DNA from: an uncultured Bacteroidales bacterium
GTDB lineage: Bacteria; Bacteroidota; Bacteroidia; Bacteroidales; UBA932
Direction: 5' to 3'
Length of the DNA: 64,000 nt
Assembly (NCBI GenBank): GCA_934725015.1
Contig: CAKVAS010000014.1
Coordinates: 1 to 64,000, forward strand
Shown here: in pieces, positions 50,584-58,906 of the stretch
Numbering within the stretch: position 1 is the first letter of the stretch
Layout of the letters: each line of letters begins with the position of its first letter
Program-made: the position numbers and the translations under genes
The notes under the pieces: generated by a model
Databases searched by the model: none
What the model saw: the letters and a program-made list of their open reading frames with translations, nothing else
What the model was told of the DNA's origin: nothing

Positions 50584-50742
50584 CCAAACTAAAATTTGGT
50601 TAGTTTTTATTCCGCATCGCTCTTTGCATATCGATGTTCTTACATCCTTCATCAGATGACACGATAATGCAAAGTTATTCATTTTATTGGAGATATTATC
50701 AGCGCATTTTTACTATTTTTGCAGGAAATTTTACAGACTATT

Positions 50743-52389
50743 ATGGAAAGAAGAACACGAGTGAGATTCGCGCCGTCGCCGACGGGACCGCTTCACATGG
50801 GAGGAGTCAGGACAGCGCTTTATAACTATCTGTATGCCAAGCAGCACGGCGGGGATTTCATCATCAGGATTGAGGACACGGACTCGCAGAGGTTCGTCCC
50901 GGGGGCGGAGGCCTACATCATCGAGGCCCTGAACTGGTGCGGAATCATTCCGGACGAGGGCGTCGATGAGAACGGCAAGGTCGTGGAGGTCGCTTCCGAA
51001 AGGCATCCGCACGCGCCGTACAGACAGAGCCAGAGGCGCGGAATCTATCGGAAATATGCCGAGGAACTGGTGGAGAAAGGCTTTGCCTACTATGCGTTCG
51101 ACACGGCCGAGGAACTTTCAAAGATCCGCACGGAGATGGAGGAGCGCAAGGAGACCTTCATCTACAACCATTCCACGCGCATGAGCCTGCGCAATTCCCT
51201 CAGCCTCCCGGAGGACGAGGTGAAGAGGCTGCTTGAGGAGCGCACGGACTGGACCATCCGCTTCAAGATGCCGCAGGACAGGGTCGTGAAGATGGACGAC
51301 CTCATCCGCGGCCACGTGGAGGTCAACTCAGGCACACTCGACGACAAGGTGCTCTGGAAAAGGGCCGACGAGCTTCCGACCTACCATCTCGCGAACATCG
51401 TCGATGACCACCTGATGGAAATCACCGAGGTCATCCGGGGCGAGGAGTGGCTGCCGTCGCTCCCGCTCCACTACCTGCTCTACGAGGCGTTCGGCTGGCA
51501 GGACACGATGCCGCGCTTCGCACACCTTTCGCTGCTTCTCAAGCCGGACGGCAAGGGCAAGCTCAGCAAGAGGGACGGCGACAGGCTCGGTTTCCCGGTG
51601 TTCCCGCTCAGGTGGGTCAACGCCGAGGGCGAGGTCTCACGCGGCTACCGCGAGGACGGGTATTTTCCCGAGGCATTCGTGAATATGCTGGCGATGCTCG
51701 GCTGGAATCCCGGCGACGACCGCGAGCTCTTCACAATGCCTGAGCTGGTCGAGGCGTTCTCGCTCGAAAGGGTGGTGATGCACGGCGCGAAGTTCAACCC
51801 GGAGAAGGCGAAGTGGTACAACAAGGAGTATCTCCGCAAGAAGAGCGACCATGAGCTGACCAAGCTCTTCAAGCCGGTCCTGGCGGCGCACGGCATCACG
51901 ATGATGTGCCCGAAGTGCGCGGAGAAAAACGGCGTGGAATATCGTCCTGAGCCGGACTTTGCCGGGAAATGGTTCCCGAAGGCATACGTCGAGAAGGTCG
52001 TGGGACTCATCAAGGAGAGGGCAACTTTCGTCGCTGACTTCTGGGACATAGCGTCATATCTTTTCGTGGCTCCGACTGAATATGTCGAGAAGGACGCGGC
52101 GAAGTTCTGGAAGAGCGAAAATGTGGAGCTTGCGCTTCAGGCGGCAAAGTTCATTGAGGATTTCGCGGACAAGGCCGGCAGGGATGGCTTCACGAAGGAG
52201 GCTCTCGAAGGACCGCTTGAGGAGTTCATCCGAGGCAACGAGTGGCCGATGGGCAAGGTGATGAACTGCCTGCGTCTTGCGCTCGTGGGCGCATCGAGCG
52301 GACTGGGCATCGCCGACATCGTGACGCTCATCGGACGCGACGAGTTTGCGCGCAGGATTGACGCGGCTGTGGAAAAATTGGGGAAATAA
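50743..52389 (+). CDS. gltX: Glutamyl-tRNA synthetase
   Basis: A 548-residue class I synthetase with the HIGH-type motif PSPTGPLHMGG near 13, the KMSKS-type motif KLSKRDGD near 284, and a C-terminal anticodon-binding helical domain. It charges tRNA-Glu. A short CPKCA segment lies near 393. The start is the ATG at 50743, preceded by a TATTTTTG -7 element. It is divergent from hsdM and followed by rpiB and truB. Confidence 0.95.
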   Translation: MERRTRVRFAPSPTGPLHMGGVRTALYNYLYAKQHGGDFIIRIEDTDSQRFVPGAEAYIIEALNWCGIIPDEGVDENGKVVEVASERHPHAPYRQSQRRGIYRKYAEELVEKGFAYYAFDTAEELSKIRTEMEERKETFIYNHSTRMSLRNSLSLPEDEVKRLLEERTDWTIRFKMPQDRVVKMDDLIRGHVEVNSGTLDDKVLWKRADELPTYHLANIVDDHLMEITEVIRGEEWLPSLPLHYLLYEAFGWQDTMPRFAHLSLLLKPDGKGKLSKRDGDRLGFPVFPLRWVNAEGEVSRGYREDGYFPEAFVNMLAMLGWNPGDDRELFTMPELVEAFSLERVVMHGAKFNPEKAKWYNKEYLRKKSDHELTKLFKPVLAAHGITMMCPKCAEKNGVEYRPEPDFAGKWFPKAYVEKVVGLIKERATFVADFWDIASYLFVAPTEYVEKDAAKFWKSENVELALQAAKFIEDFADKAGRDGFTKEALEGPLEEFIRGNEWPMGKVMNCLRLALVGASSGLGIADIVTLIGRDEFARRIDAAVEKLGK

Positions 52390-52398
52390 GGCCAGCAG

Positions 52399-52477
52399 AA
52401 AGATCTCTCACTCCGTTCGAGATGACAGACACAAATTTGTCATTCCAGCGAAACGAAGTGGAGTCGAGGAATCTTTA
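52399..52477. repeat. Imperfect hairpin element (REP-like) between gltX and rpiB
   Basis: The left arm (about 52399-52427, ending GAGATGACA) and the right arm (about 52439-52477, beginning TGTCATTCC) pair imperfectly, with shared blocks AAAGAT, ACTCC, TTCG and ATGACA. Elements with this look are scattered in many bacterial genomes and may act as transcript-end structures. No other copy was noticed in the window. Confidence 0.5.
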
Positions 52478-52501
52478 TGCAACGAAAAAAAATTGAATAT
52501 C

Positions 52502-52933
52502 ATGAAAATAGGAATATGCAGCGACCACGCGGGTGTGGAATACAAGGCGAAGATAATCGAGATCCTGAAGAAAGAGGGCTATGAGATGGTGAACTTCGGC
52601 ACCGACAGCACCGAGAGCATGGACTATCCGGACGTAGCGCATCCGCTTGCCCTCGCCGTCGAGAGCGGGAAGGTTGACCTTGGCATCGCGCTCTGCGGCA
52701 CCGGCAACGGAATGGCGATTACCCTCAACAAGCATCAGGGCATACGCGCCGGACTCGCATGGAACGTCGAAATCGGCAAGCTCGTTAAGGAGCACAACAA
52801 CGCGAACGTGCTCGTGATGCCGGCCAGGTTCATACCGCTTGAGACGGCTCTTGAGATTGTACACGCTTGGCTGAACTCCACATTCCAGGGGGGAAGGCAT
52901 CAGCGGCGCATTGATAAAATTCCTGTGAAATAA
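52502..52933 (+). CDS. rpiB: Ribose-5-phosphate isomerase B
   Basis: A 143-residue sugar isomerase of the RpiB/LacAB family. Motifs: CSDHAG at the N-terminus, ALCGTGNGMAI near 64 with the catalytic Cys, and NANVLVMPAR near 100. It interconverts ribose-5-phosphate and ribulose-5-phosphate in the pentose phosphate pathway. The stop codon overlaps the truB start by one base, so the two are coupled. Confidence 0.95.
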   Translation: MKIGICSDHAGVEYKAKIIEILKKEGYEMVNFGTDSTESMDYPDVAHPLALAVESGKVDLGIALCGTGNGMAITLNKHQGIRAGLAWNVEIGKLVKEHNNANVLVMPARFIPLETALEIVHAWLNSTFQGGRHQRRIDKIPVK

Positions 52934-53922
52934 TGGCAAACACTCCGTTGAGCCATAATATTGAGGACTATCCCGACGGGATAGTCCTTGCTGTTGACAA
53001 GCCCTACCGCTGGACCTCAGCAGATGTCATCCGCAAGGTCAAGTGGCTCGCGTGCAGGCATTTCGGGAAGAAGAACCTGAAAGTGGGCCATGCCGGGACG
53101 CTCGACCCGCTTGCCACCGGCGTGCTGCTCGTGTGCATCGGCAACGCGACAAAACAGGCGGAGCGGCTCCAGGCGCACGACAAGGAGTACATCGCCGGCA
53201 TATCGTTCGGGGCGACGACCCCGTCCTACGACCTCGAAAAGGACATCGACCGCCGCTTCCCGACCGACAGGGTCAGCGAGTCCTCCGTCCGCGAGGCTCT
53301 GAAAGGCTTTCTCGGCAAGCAGGAGCAGGTCGCTCCCCTTTTCAGCGCCAAGTCGGTCGATGGAGTCCGCGCCTACGAGCTGGCACGCAGACTCTACCGC
53401 AGGCAGGTGACTGACTCATGTAAGGCAGAGGTCCAAGAATGTCCTGCCAACCTGAATAATACGGAAAACATATCAGACACCTCAAAACAGGATGCCTCAG
53501 ATGCCGTTCAGGAACAATCCCAATCCATTTTTGACGCCCACGCCGCCGAACTGATACGCACCTCACGCATCCGCATCGACGAGCTTGAACTTCTGAACTT
53601 CAGCCCCGACGGCACGCCTGCACACGCCCCGTCAATGTCCCCGGACTACAGCGGAATGACCGGGCAGGAAATCGCCCGCGCCAAGGAAAAGGACAGCCGC
53701 ATCCACATCACAGACATCACGCCCCTCCACCTCCCTCTCGCCGAAGTCCGCATCACCTGCACCAAAGGCACCTACATCCGCGCCTTCGCCCGCGACCTCG
53801 GGGAATCCCTCGACTCCGGAGCCTTCCTAAGCTACCTCATCCGCTCCCGCAGCGGCGACTACCCCCTCTCCCAAGCCCTCACCATGGCTCAGGTCTCAGC
53901 CCTGTTTCCAGCAGGCCATTAA
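52933..53922 (+). CDS. truB: tRNA pseudouridine-55 synthase with insertions
   Basis: A 329-residue enzyme. Core motifs: DKPYRWTSADVIRKVK near 22, the catalytic aspartate in GHAGTLDPLATGVL near 55, SAKSVDGVRAYELAR near 138 and CTKGTYIRAFARDLGE near 280. It makes pseudouridine 55 in tRNAs. The usual length is about 230-310 residues. Here two segments are extra: a polar, AT-richer stretch after RRQVTD (about residues 160-200) and one rich in Pro, Ser and Asp near 225-255. Both lie between core strands, so activity should be retained. Confidence 0.9.
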   Translation: MANTPLSHNIEDYPDGIVLAVDKPYRWTSADVIRKVKWLACRHFGKKNLKVGHAGTLDPLATGVLLVCIGNATKQAERLQAHDKEYIAGISFGATTPSYDLEKDIDRRFPTDRVSESSVREALKGFLGKQEQVAPLFSAKSVDGVRAYELARRLYRRQVTDSCKAEVQECPANLNNTENISDTSKQDASDAVQEQSQSIFDAHAAELIRTSRIRIDELELLNFSPDGTPAHAPSMSPDYSGMTGQEIARAKEKDSRIHITDITPLHLPLAEVRITCTKGTYIRAFARDLGESLDSGAFLSYLIRSRSGDYPLSQALTMAQVSALFPAGH

Positions 53923-53990
53923 AACCCAATACCGCACAAAACTATTGAGACGGAGGAACTTGCCGACCGCTATATACAATTTATGAATTA

Positions 53991-54073
53991 TAGGAAATAA
54001 AACCAACACGAAACAAAAATTTGTTTCCCATAGGAAATAAAACTACATTTGTATAAAATTTTGTTTCCTATGG
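53991..54073 (+). promoter_or_regulatory. Two tandem 40-bp units with inverted repeats over the ATPase start
   Basis: TAGGAAATAAAAC occurs at 53991 and 54031, and TTTCC at 54024 and 54064: a 40-bp tandem unit. The second unit extends to a perfect 10-bp inverted repeat, CCATAGGAAA (54028-54037) and TTTCCTATGG (54064-54073), 46 bp in total. The -7 element TACATTTG (54044-54051) is exactly in the centre and the right arm contains the start codon ATG (54070). A protein bound here would block both promoter and start. Confidence 0.75.
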
Positions 54074-55275
54074 ATGTGATATCAAGACCATATTATGCCG
54101 ACAAGGTTGATTCGTGGCTTGGCAAAGGACAGATTATTGTCCTCGTCGGGCAGCGGAGAGTCGGGAAAAGCTATGTTCTGAAAGATTTCATTGCACGCCA
54201 CGCGAATGAAAATGACGCGAACATCATATTCGTGGACAAGGAAAAGAAGGAATTTGACAAGATCAGGACATACGGAGACCTCAACTCATTCATTGACAGC
54301 CGTTTTGATGTATCTAAACACAATTACATCCTCGTCGATGAGATTCAGGACATAGAAGAATGGGAACGCAGTGTAAGGAGCTACAGGACTGAAAGCAATG
54401 TCGATATAATTGTGACCGGAAGCAATTCCTCCACCCTGTCTTCTGATTTGTCAACGCTGATTGGCGGACGTTGCGAGGAAATTCGCATCCATTCACTGAC
54501 TTACAGAGAATTCCTTGCTTTTCACAACTTGACAGACAATGACGAATCACTCTCGCTGTATCTTAACTACGGCGGTCTCCCGGGGCTTCGCAAAGTTGGA
54601 ATCGCGGATGACGAGCACTGCTGGGAATATATAGGCGGCGTTCTGAACACCGTGGTTCTGAAAGATATTGTCGAGCGGCACGACATAAGGAATGTGCCGT
54701 TCATGAACAACCTTCTGCATTTCCTTGCGGACAATGTCGGAAAGCTCAATTCATCCACGGGAATATCGAACACGATGAAATCCTTGGGACAGAATGTCTC
54801 GGCGAAGGCCGTGCTTGATTACGTCGATTATTTTTCCGAGGCTTACATACTCGACAGGGTTTCGCGATATGACATTCACGGGAAACGAGTCTTTGAGTCA
54901 AACGACAAGATTTATTTCGAAGACATCGGCCTGAGGAACTTTCTCGCCGGGGGAAACCGGGAGCGAGATGTTGAGAAAGTTTTGGAAAATATAGTATATA
55001 GGCATCTGATAAGTGGAGGCTACACGGTGAATGTAGGGCAGCTAAGAGCCGGTGAAATCGATTTCGTCTGTTCGAAGCCCAACCGCCGTGCTTATGTTCA
55101 GGTGGCATACCTCATTGCAAACGACGACACAAGGGAACGCGAGTTCGGCAACCTTGCTCTCATCCGCGACAACTACCCCAAATATGTGATTTCCATGACA
55201 CCCCTAGTTCGCCGCAGCGACAGCGACGGCATAACCCATCTCGGTCTGCGCGAATTTCTGATGAACGGGTTGTAA
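54070..55275 (+). CDS. AAA_14/DUF4143 ATPase
   Basis: A 401-residue ATPase with Walker A GQRRVGKSY near 25, Walker B ILVDEIQDIEEWE near 85 and sensor VTGSNSS near 115. The DUF4143 C-terminus has a PD-(D/E)XK-like block (GEIDFVCSKPNRRAYVQVAYL near 335). The family is widespread in Bacteroidetes, without settled function. The start is the ATG at 54070, because the -7 element at 54044-54051 leaves only a very short leader; an upstream in-frame TTG lies inside the promoter. It is convergent with an ATPase remnant. Confidence 0.85.
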   Translation: MDVISRPYYADKVDSWLGKGQIIVLVGQRRVGKSYVLKDFIARHANENDANIIFVDKEKKEFDKIRTYGDLNSFIDSRFDVSKHNYILVDEIQDIEEWERSVRSYRTESNVDIIVTGSNSSTLSSDLSTLIGGRCEEIRIHSLTYREFLAFHNLTDNDESLSLYLNYGGLPGLRKVGIADDEHCWEYIGGVLNTVVLKDIVERHDIRNVPFMNNLLHFLADNVGKLNSSTGISNTMKSLGQNVSAKAVLDYVDYFSEAYILDRVSRYDIHGKRVFESNDKIYFEDIGLRNFLAGGNRERDVEKVLENIVYRHLISGGYTVNVGQLRAGEIDFVCSKPNRRAYVQVAYLIANDDTREREFGNLALIRDNYPKYVISMTPLVRRSDSDGITHLGLREFLMNGL

Positions 55276-55333
55276 TTTCAGCGATAGCCTCTACCGTTAA
55301 TTTACAGGTCCAGATGATAAACAGCCCGCCACT

Positions 55334-55373
55334 CACTGCAAACTTACTGATAAAGTTCACTAACTCTGCAGTG
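55334..55373. repeat. Palindromic site, diverged copy (ATPase 3' side)
   Basis: CACTGCAAA at the left and TCTGCAGTG at the right form 9-bp arms with one mismatch. The sequence matches the perfect 44-bp palindrome at 57384-57427, and the match continues into the neighbouring ATPase C-terminal sequence, so both were copied together. Confidence 0.6.
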
Positions 55374-55379
55374 AAACCA

Positions 55380-55459
55380 CATATCCTTCAGTGACAGAGC
55401 TTGTAAGATGAACGAATATTTCCTGTAATCCAACTCTATTCGCGTCCCTACCTTTGCTT
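55380..55459 (-). pseudogene. Remnant of the C-terminus of a DUF234-type ATPase
   Basis: Read on the minus strand this gives RKYSFILQALSLKDM preceded by a diverged stretch, matching GKYSFALQALSLEDM at the end of the ATPase at 57429-58742. The stop codon is replaced by TGG. No other part of the gene is left. It lies between the stop codons of two converging ATPase genes. Confidence 0.75.
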
Positions 55460-55462
55460 TAT

Positions 55463-56662
55463 CTAATCTAAAAAGCCGAACAGCCAAAGCGGGATTCTGT
55501 TGCCATTCCCTGTCTCAATAGAATCTACTGCCAGAAAACTGTCCGGTTCATCCTTAATCTGTTCAAAAGATTTCTTTCTGCCGCCGACCTCAAAAAGATA
55601 ATTCCCGTCAATCATAAAGTCACCTTTTGACGGCAACGAAACAACATGAGAACGAGAAAGCTGATTCATAAAGAATGTCTCCCTTATGGTTCCTACCTGC
55701 ACATCACCCGACAAGGCATACATCAGATTTGTATTGTCAAGATACAGTTTATCGGGAGAAGAGAGATGCTTCAATGCCTTAAGGGGAGACTTCAACATAG
55801 CTATCAGTCTGGCCTTTTTGAGTATATCAAGAAGCTTGAGCCCTTGTTCGCGACTTGTATTCAGCCCATGATACAATTCATTCATCTTCGGGATGAACGG
55901 CACCTGCACAGCCAATATCATCAGAAGCTTCTTCAACTTCTGGAGTGTTTCATACTCTACTTCCTCAACCGCAGGAATATCGTTATCAATCGTCTGTGTC
56001 ACAACCTCCTGCACTCTGGATAAATACCCGTCCCCCTCTTCCTTGTAAAACGGATAATACCCGGAGCTCAAATAACGCTCAAAGTATGGAAGTATCTTTA
56101 TTTCAGATGTAATATCGGATGCAAGCGAGACATGATTGGCGAGAATATCGTCAATCTTCACCACAGGATAGTTCCGTACGGTCTCAAATGCCAAATATTC
56201 CCTGAAAGAAAGCCCATTCAGCTCATACGACCGCAACCTTCTGGAGAGATCTCCATCAGCAGCCCTGAGTTTCAGCATTGACGAGCCGGTATATACGACA
56301 TGAAGGTCAGGATAATCATCATATATATTCTTTATGCTGTCCTGCCATTGCTTGTACCTATGTACCTCATCTAAAAAAATATGAGTCCCGCCATGAGTAT
56401 AATGATATTCCACCAAATCTATAAGGCTATTGGAACTGAACCATATATTGTCCAGAGAAACATACAGCACCTTGCTTCTATCCGTGAAGTTCTCCTTGAT
56501 ATGCTGAAGAAGCAAAGTACTTTTCCCGACCCCTTTTGGCCCACGGATGCCAATCAAGCGGTTATCCCAATTGATAATGTGATACAGCGGTCGTTTGTAG
56601 TCCAAGGAAACCATGGATATTTTCCTATTGGACACCTGATATAAATAGTCGATTGTAACCAT
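55463..56662 (-). CDS. AAA_14/DUF4143 ATPase
   Basis: A 399-residue ATPase: Walker A GPKGVGKST near 42, Walker B THIFLDEVHRYKQW near 85, sensor VYTGSSML near 115 and a DUF4143-type C-terminus ending in the nuclease-like FEVGGRKKSFEQIK near 360. It belongs to the same class as the gene at 54070 but is only distantly similar. The start is set at the ATG at 56662, since the -7 element TATCTTTG (56694-56701) lies about 30 bp upstream. A long inverted repeat brackets this promoter. Confidence 0.85.
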   Translation of the reverse strand: MVTIDYLYQVSNRKISMVSLDYKRPLYHIINWDNRLIGIRGPKGVGKSTLLLQHIKENFTDRSKVLYVSLDNIWFSSNSLIDLVEYHYTHGGTHIFLDEVHRYKQWQDSIKNIYDDYPDLHVVYTGSSMLKLRAADGDLSRRLRSYELNGLSFREYLAFETVRNYPVVKIDDILANHVSLASDITSEIKILPYFERYLSSGYYPFYKEEGDGYLSRVQEVVTQTIDNDIPAVEEVEYETLQKLKKLLMILAVQVPFIPKMNELYHGLNTSREQGLKLLDILKKARLIAMLKSPLKALKHLSSPDKLYLDNTNLMYALSGDVQVGTIRETFFMNQLSRSHVVSLPSKGDFMIDGNYLFEVGGRKKSFEQIKDEPDSFLAVDSIETGNGNRIPLWLFGFLD

Positions 56663-56670
56663 ACACCCAA

Positions 56671-56724
56671 AAACAATATTCAAATATTTTTTTCAAAGAT
56701 AAAAACAATTTTTCAATATTGTTT
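56671..56724 (-). promoter_or_regulatory. Inverted repeat around the ATPase promoter (54 bp)
   Basis: AAACAATATT (56671-56680) and AATATTGTTT (56715-56724) are perfect 10-bp arms. The -7 element TATCTTTG (minus, 56694-56701) lies between them. The same idea as at 54028-54073, but 8 bp longer. Confidence 0.6.
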
Positions 56725-56834
56725 CATGGGGGGGATAAAATTTACCAACTGAGCTCCGCCTTCAAAACATACGATTTATATACATTATTTTTACAGAATA
56801 ATGCATTGAGGCTAAGCTTTCAAGAGCCAATTTT

Positions 56835-57311
56835 TCAATATTCCCCATAATCATCAGCATCGTCGAAATCCTCCGATTCGTCGTAGTCATCAGAATCGTC
56901 GTAATCATCAGCATCATCGTCATCATCCGAAGGCTCAAAGGTCATGAGATCCTCCGGTTCAATGACATCATGCAGTTCATATTCAGTCCCGTCGATGTCA
57001 AATTCAACATATATGTCCTGAAGCACGTCCGCGAAGTGTTCACGATACTCATCCCATTCTTCCGAGGATGAGGACGCATCGGGACGGACGCCATCGTACG
57101 ATTCATCAATCTTTTTCACAAGCGCCTTGCGAAGTTTCGGCTCAAAATAGAATATCTCCGACCAGTCCAGCTCGTCCCAATTCGGTTCAATCCGGAAAAG
57201 GCCGCAGAAAGAGCGTTCAAAATCAAAGCCGGTTGAACTGTCGATGCAATCTACAGTATAGTCAAAGTCAAACGGGCACTCGCCCATGGAAAAGATTCTC
57301 AGCGTTACCAT
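56835..57311 (-). CDS. Acidic hypothetical protein
   Basis: A 158-residue protein with an extremely acidic C-terminus (about residues 128-158, almost only Asp, Glu, Ser and Tyr). The first 125 residues have no recognised domain but are well-formed beta/alpha sequence (VTLRIFSMGECPFDFDYTV). It lies between two ATPase genes on the same strand. The TAAGTTTG element within the palindrome at 57384-57427 could be its promoter, about 80 bp upstream. Acidic tails of this kind can mimic DNA or bind basic partners; that is only a possibility. Confidence 0.6.
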   Translation of the reverse strand: MVTLRIFSMGECPFDFDYTVDCIDSSTGFDFERSFCGLFRIEPNWDELDWSEIFYFEPKLRKALVKKIDESYDGVRPDASSSSEEWDEYREHFADVLQDIYVEFDIDGTEYELHDVIEPEDLMTFEPSDDDDDADDYDDSDDYDESEDFDDADDYGEY

Positions 57312-57383
57312 TGTGTTTGTTGTATTATAATATTATGTCCTACGGCAAGTTATGAAAAGCTATTAACATTGCACATGATTAAA

Positions 57384-57427
57384 CCCACTGCAAACTTACT
57401 GAAAAAGTTCGCCAACTTTGCAGTGGG
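57384..57427. promoter_or_regulatory. Perfect 44-bp palindromic site after the ATPase gene
   Basis: CCCACTGCAAA (57384-57394) and TTTGCAGTGGG (57417-57427) form perfect 11-bp arms. On the minus strand the left arm region reads TAAGTTTGC, a -7 element aimed at the acidic-protein gene. It starts 1 bp beyond the ATPase stop codon. A sister site is at 60532-60575 and a decayed one at 55334-55373. Confidence 0.65.
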
Positions 57428-57428
57428 A

Positions 57429-58742
57429 CTACATATCCTCCAGTGACAGAGCCTGTAAGGCAAATGAATATTTCCCGAAATCAGATTTTCGGAGAGCCTC
57501 GACCTTTGCCTCAAGTGCACGGAGATTTATCTTCTCGGGGTTGCGCTTTATTTCGGCGGCCAATGCCGTGTGGTCAAACTCATTGAGCGCTATCAGATCT
57601 ATTTCATTGTCCCCTTTTCGGTCCCACCAGTTGCCGACCTGCGTATATAGCCCGCTCTCAAAGGCCTTCGCCTGAAAGTATTGTTCGAGAGTCCGGCCGC
57701 TGAACTGCTCGTAGTTATTCGCAATGTTGCTGCGGACCAGTCCCAGCTGCTTGCGTTCAATCAATGACTGATAGGGGCAGATGAAGCGGAACCAGAAGCG
57801 GAGGAAGCGGTCTGAAATCTCGTATGCGGAAACTTTGCCGTTAGGCTTTGACAGAAGCGGCTTAAGCCGGGAAATCATATTGTAGTTCTTCTCCAGATTC
57901 TGAAGATACACCCCAGTATCCTTCAGCATCGCGCCGTCAATGTCTCCGCGCCGTGTCATCCCGTCCGCAATCATCTGAAGAACAGAGAAATATGTCACGC
58001 CATCCTCTCCGAACTCCTGATTTACCATATCCCTCCCCTCCGTAAGAAAATAGGAATCCTGACGACATACATAGTCGAGCATCCTGTCCTTCGTATAGCA
58101 TTGTGAATCCATCAGAAGCTCAACATATTTTGCCACGCCCCCGGTTATCATGTAGAGACACAGCAAATCCTCATTTCTGTAGTCAGGAGAATGTTCGGCA
58201 AGTATACCTTTCAACACATCGGTTCTGAACGGATGCAAGGTGAACTTTGAAGTCGGCCTTCCATACAAAGGCTCATTTTTATCCTCGAAAATTCTCCTCA
58301 TCAACGACTGTATGCTGCCGACAACTATCAGATTCAGTTTTGACTCCCTGTGATACCTGTCCCACAAATCCTGAATCTCACTGAAAATTGCCGGATTTAT
58401 TTTATATAGGGTCTGAAACTCGTCAAAAACAACGGTAAAATGGCGACTCATCGACTCCCGCATGATGACTTCAAACAAATCGCGGAAATATGTCAGTTCG
58501 CCATAAATGTGTATTCCCAACTGTTCTTCGAGACTACGCTGAAACTTCCGGCAAAGCATGGCCTCGCTGTCCCGGGAAACAAAAAGGTATGCAGAAGCCT
58601 TGCCTTCCAATGCCTTGGCTATAAGCGATGTCTTTCCGACACGCCGACGTCCCATAAGAACTGTAAACATGGCCGTCTTTTCTGCCTGAGCCTCATTCTC
58701 CAGAAGAATCCGGATTTCATCTTCCCTGTCGAAAAACCGCAT
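57429..58742 (-). CDS. PF01637/DUF234-type ATPase
   Basis: A 437-residue ATPase: Walker A GRRRVGKTS near 31, Walker B TVVFDEFQTLYK near 100, and sensor VVGSIQS near 140. The C-terminal DUF234 part (EISDRFLRFWFRF near 315) ends in a PD-(D/E)XK-like block (NEIDLIALNEFDHTALAAEIKRN near 385). The start codon at 58742 lies inside the right arm of the inverted repeat 58739-58784, as in the gene at 54070. Its C-terminal end is duplicated as a fragment at 55380-55459. Confidence 0.85.
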   Translation of the reverse strand: MRFFDREDEIRILLENEAQAEKTAMFTVLMGRRRVGKTSLIAKALEGKASAYLFVSRDSEAMLCRKFQRSLEEQLGIHIYGELTYFRDLFEVIMRESMSRHFTVVFDEFQTLYKINPAIFSEIQDLWDRYHRESKLNLIVVGSIQSLMRRIFEDKNEPLYGRPTSKFTLHPFRTDVLKGILAEHSPDYRNEDLLCLYMITGGVAKYVELLMDSQCYTKDRMLDYVCRQDSYFLTEGRDMVNQEFGEDGVTYFSVLQMIADGMTRRGDIDGAMLKDTGVYLQNLEKNYNMISRLKPLLSKPNGKVSAYEISDRFLRFWFRFICPYQSLIERKQLGLVRSNIANNYEQFSGRTLEQYFQAKAFESGLYTQVGNWWDRKGDNEIDLIALNEFDHTALAAEIKRNPEKINLRALEAKVEALRKSDFGKYSFALQALSLEDM

Positions 58743-58784
58743 AATGTAAATCGTTATTTATATAAACACTCATTAACATTATGC
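58739..58784 (-). promoter_or_regulatory. 46-bp inverted repeat over the ATPase start
   Basis: GCATAATGT (58739-58747) and ACATTATGC (58776-58784) are perfect 9-bp arms, 46 bp overall. The start codon of the ATPase (58742-58740) lies in the arm, 1 bp from its end, matching the arrangement at 54028-54073. No clear -7 element was found in the centre. Confidence 0.65.
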
Positions 58785-58906
58785 AATATTACGCAGAATT
58801 ATCTTCCTAAACAAATTTTCCTCAACTTATTTCCTCGGCCCACTTATACACAGAAAAGCAAAATATTTTACTGATTTGATTGATTTTATCAGGAATTCCG
58901 CCGCAG

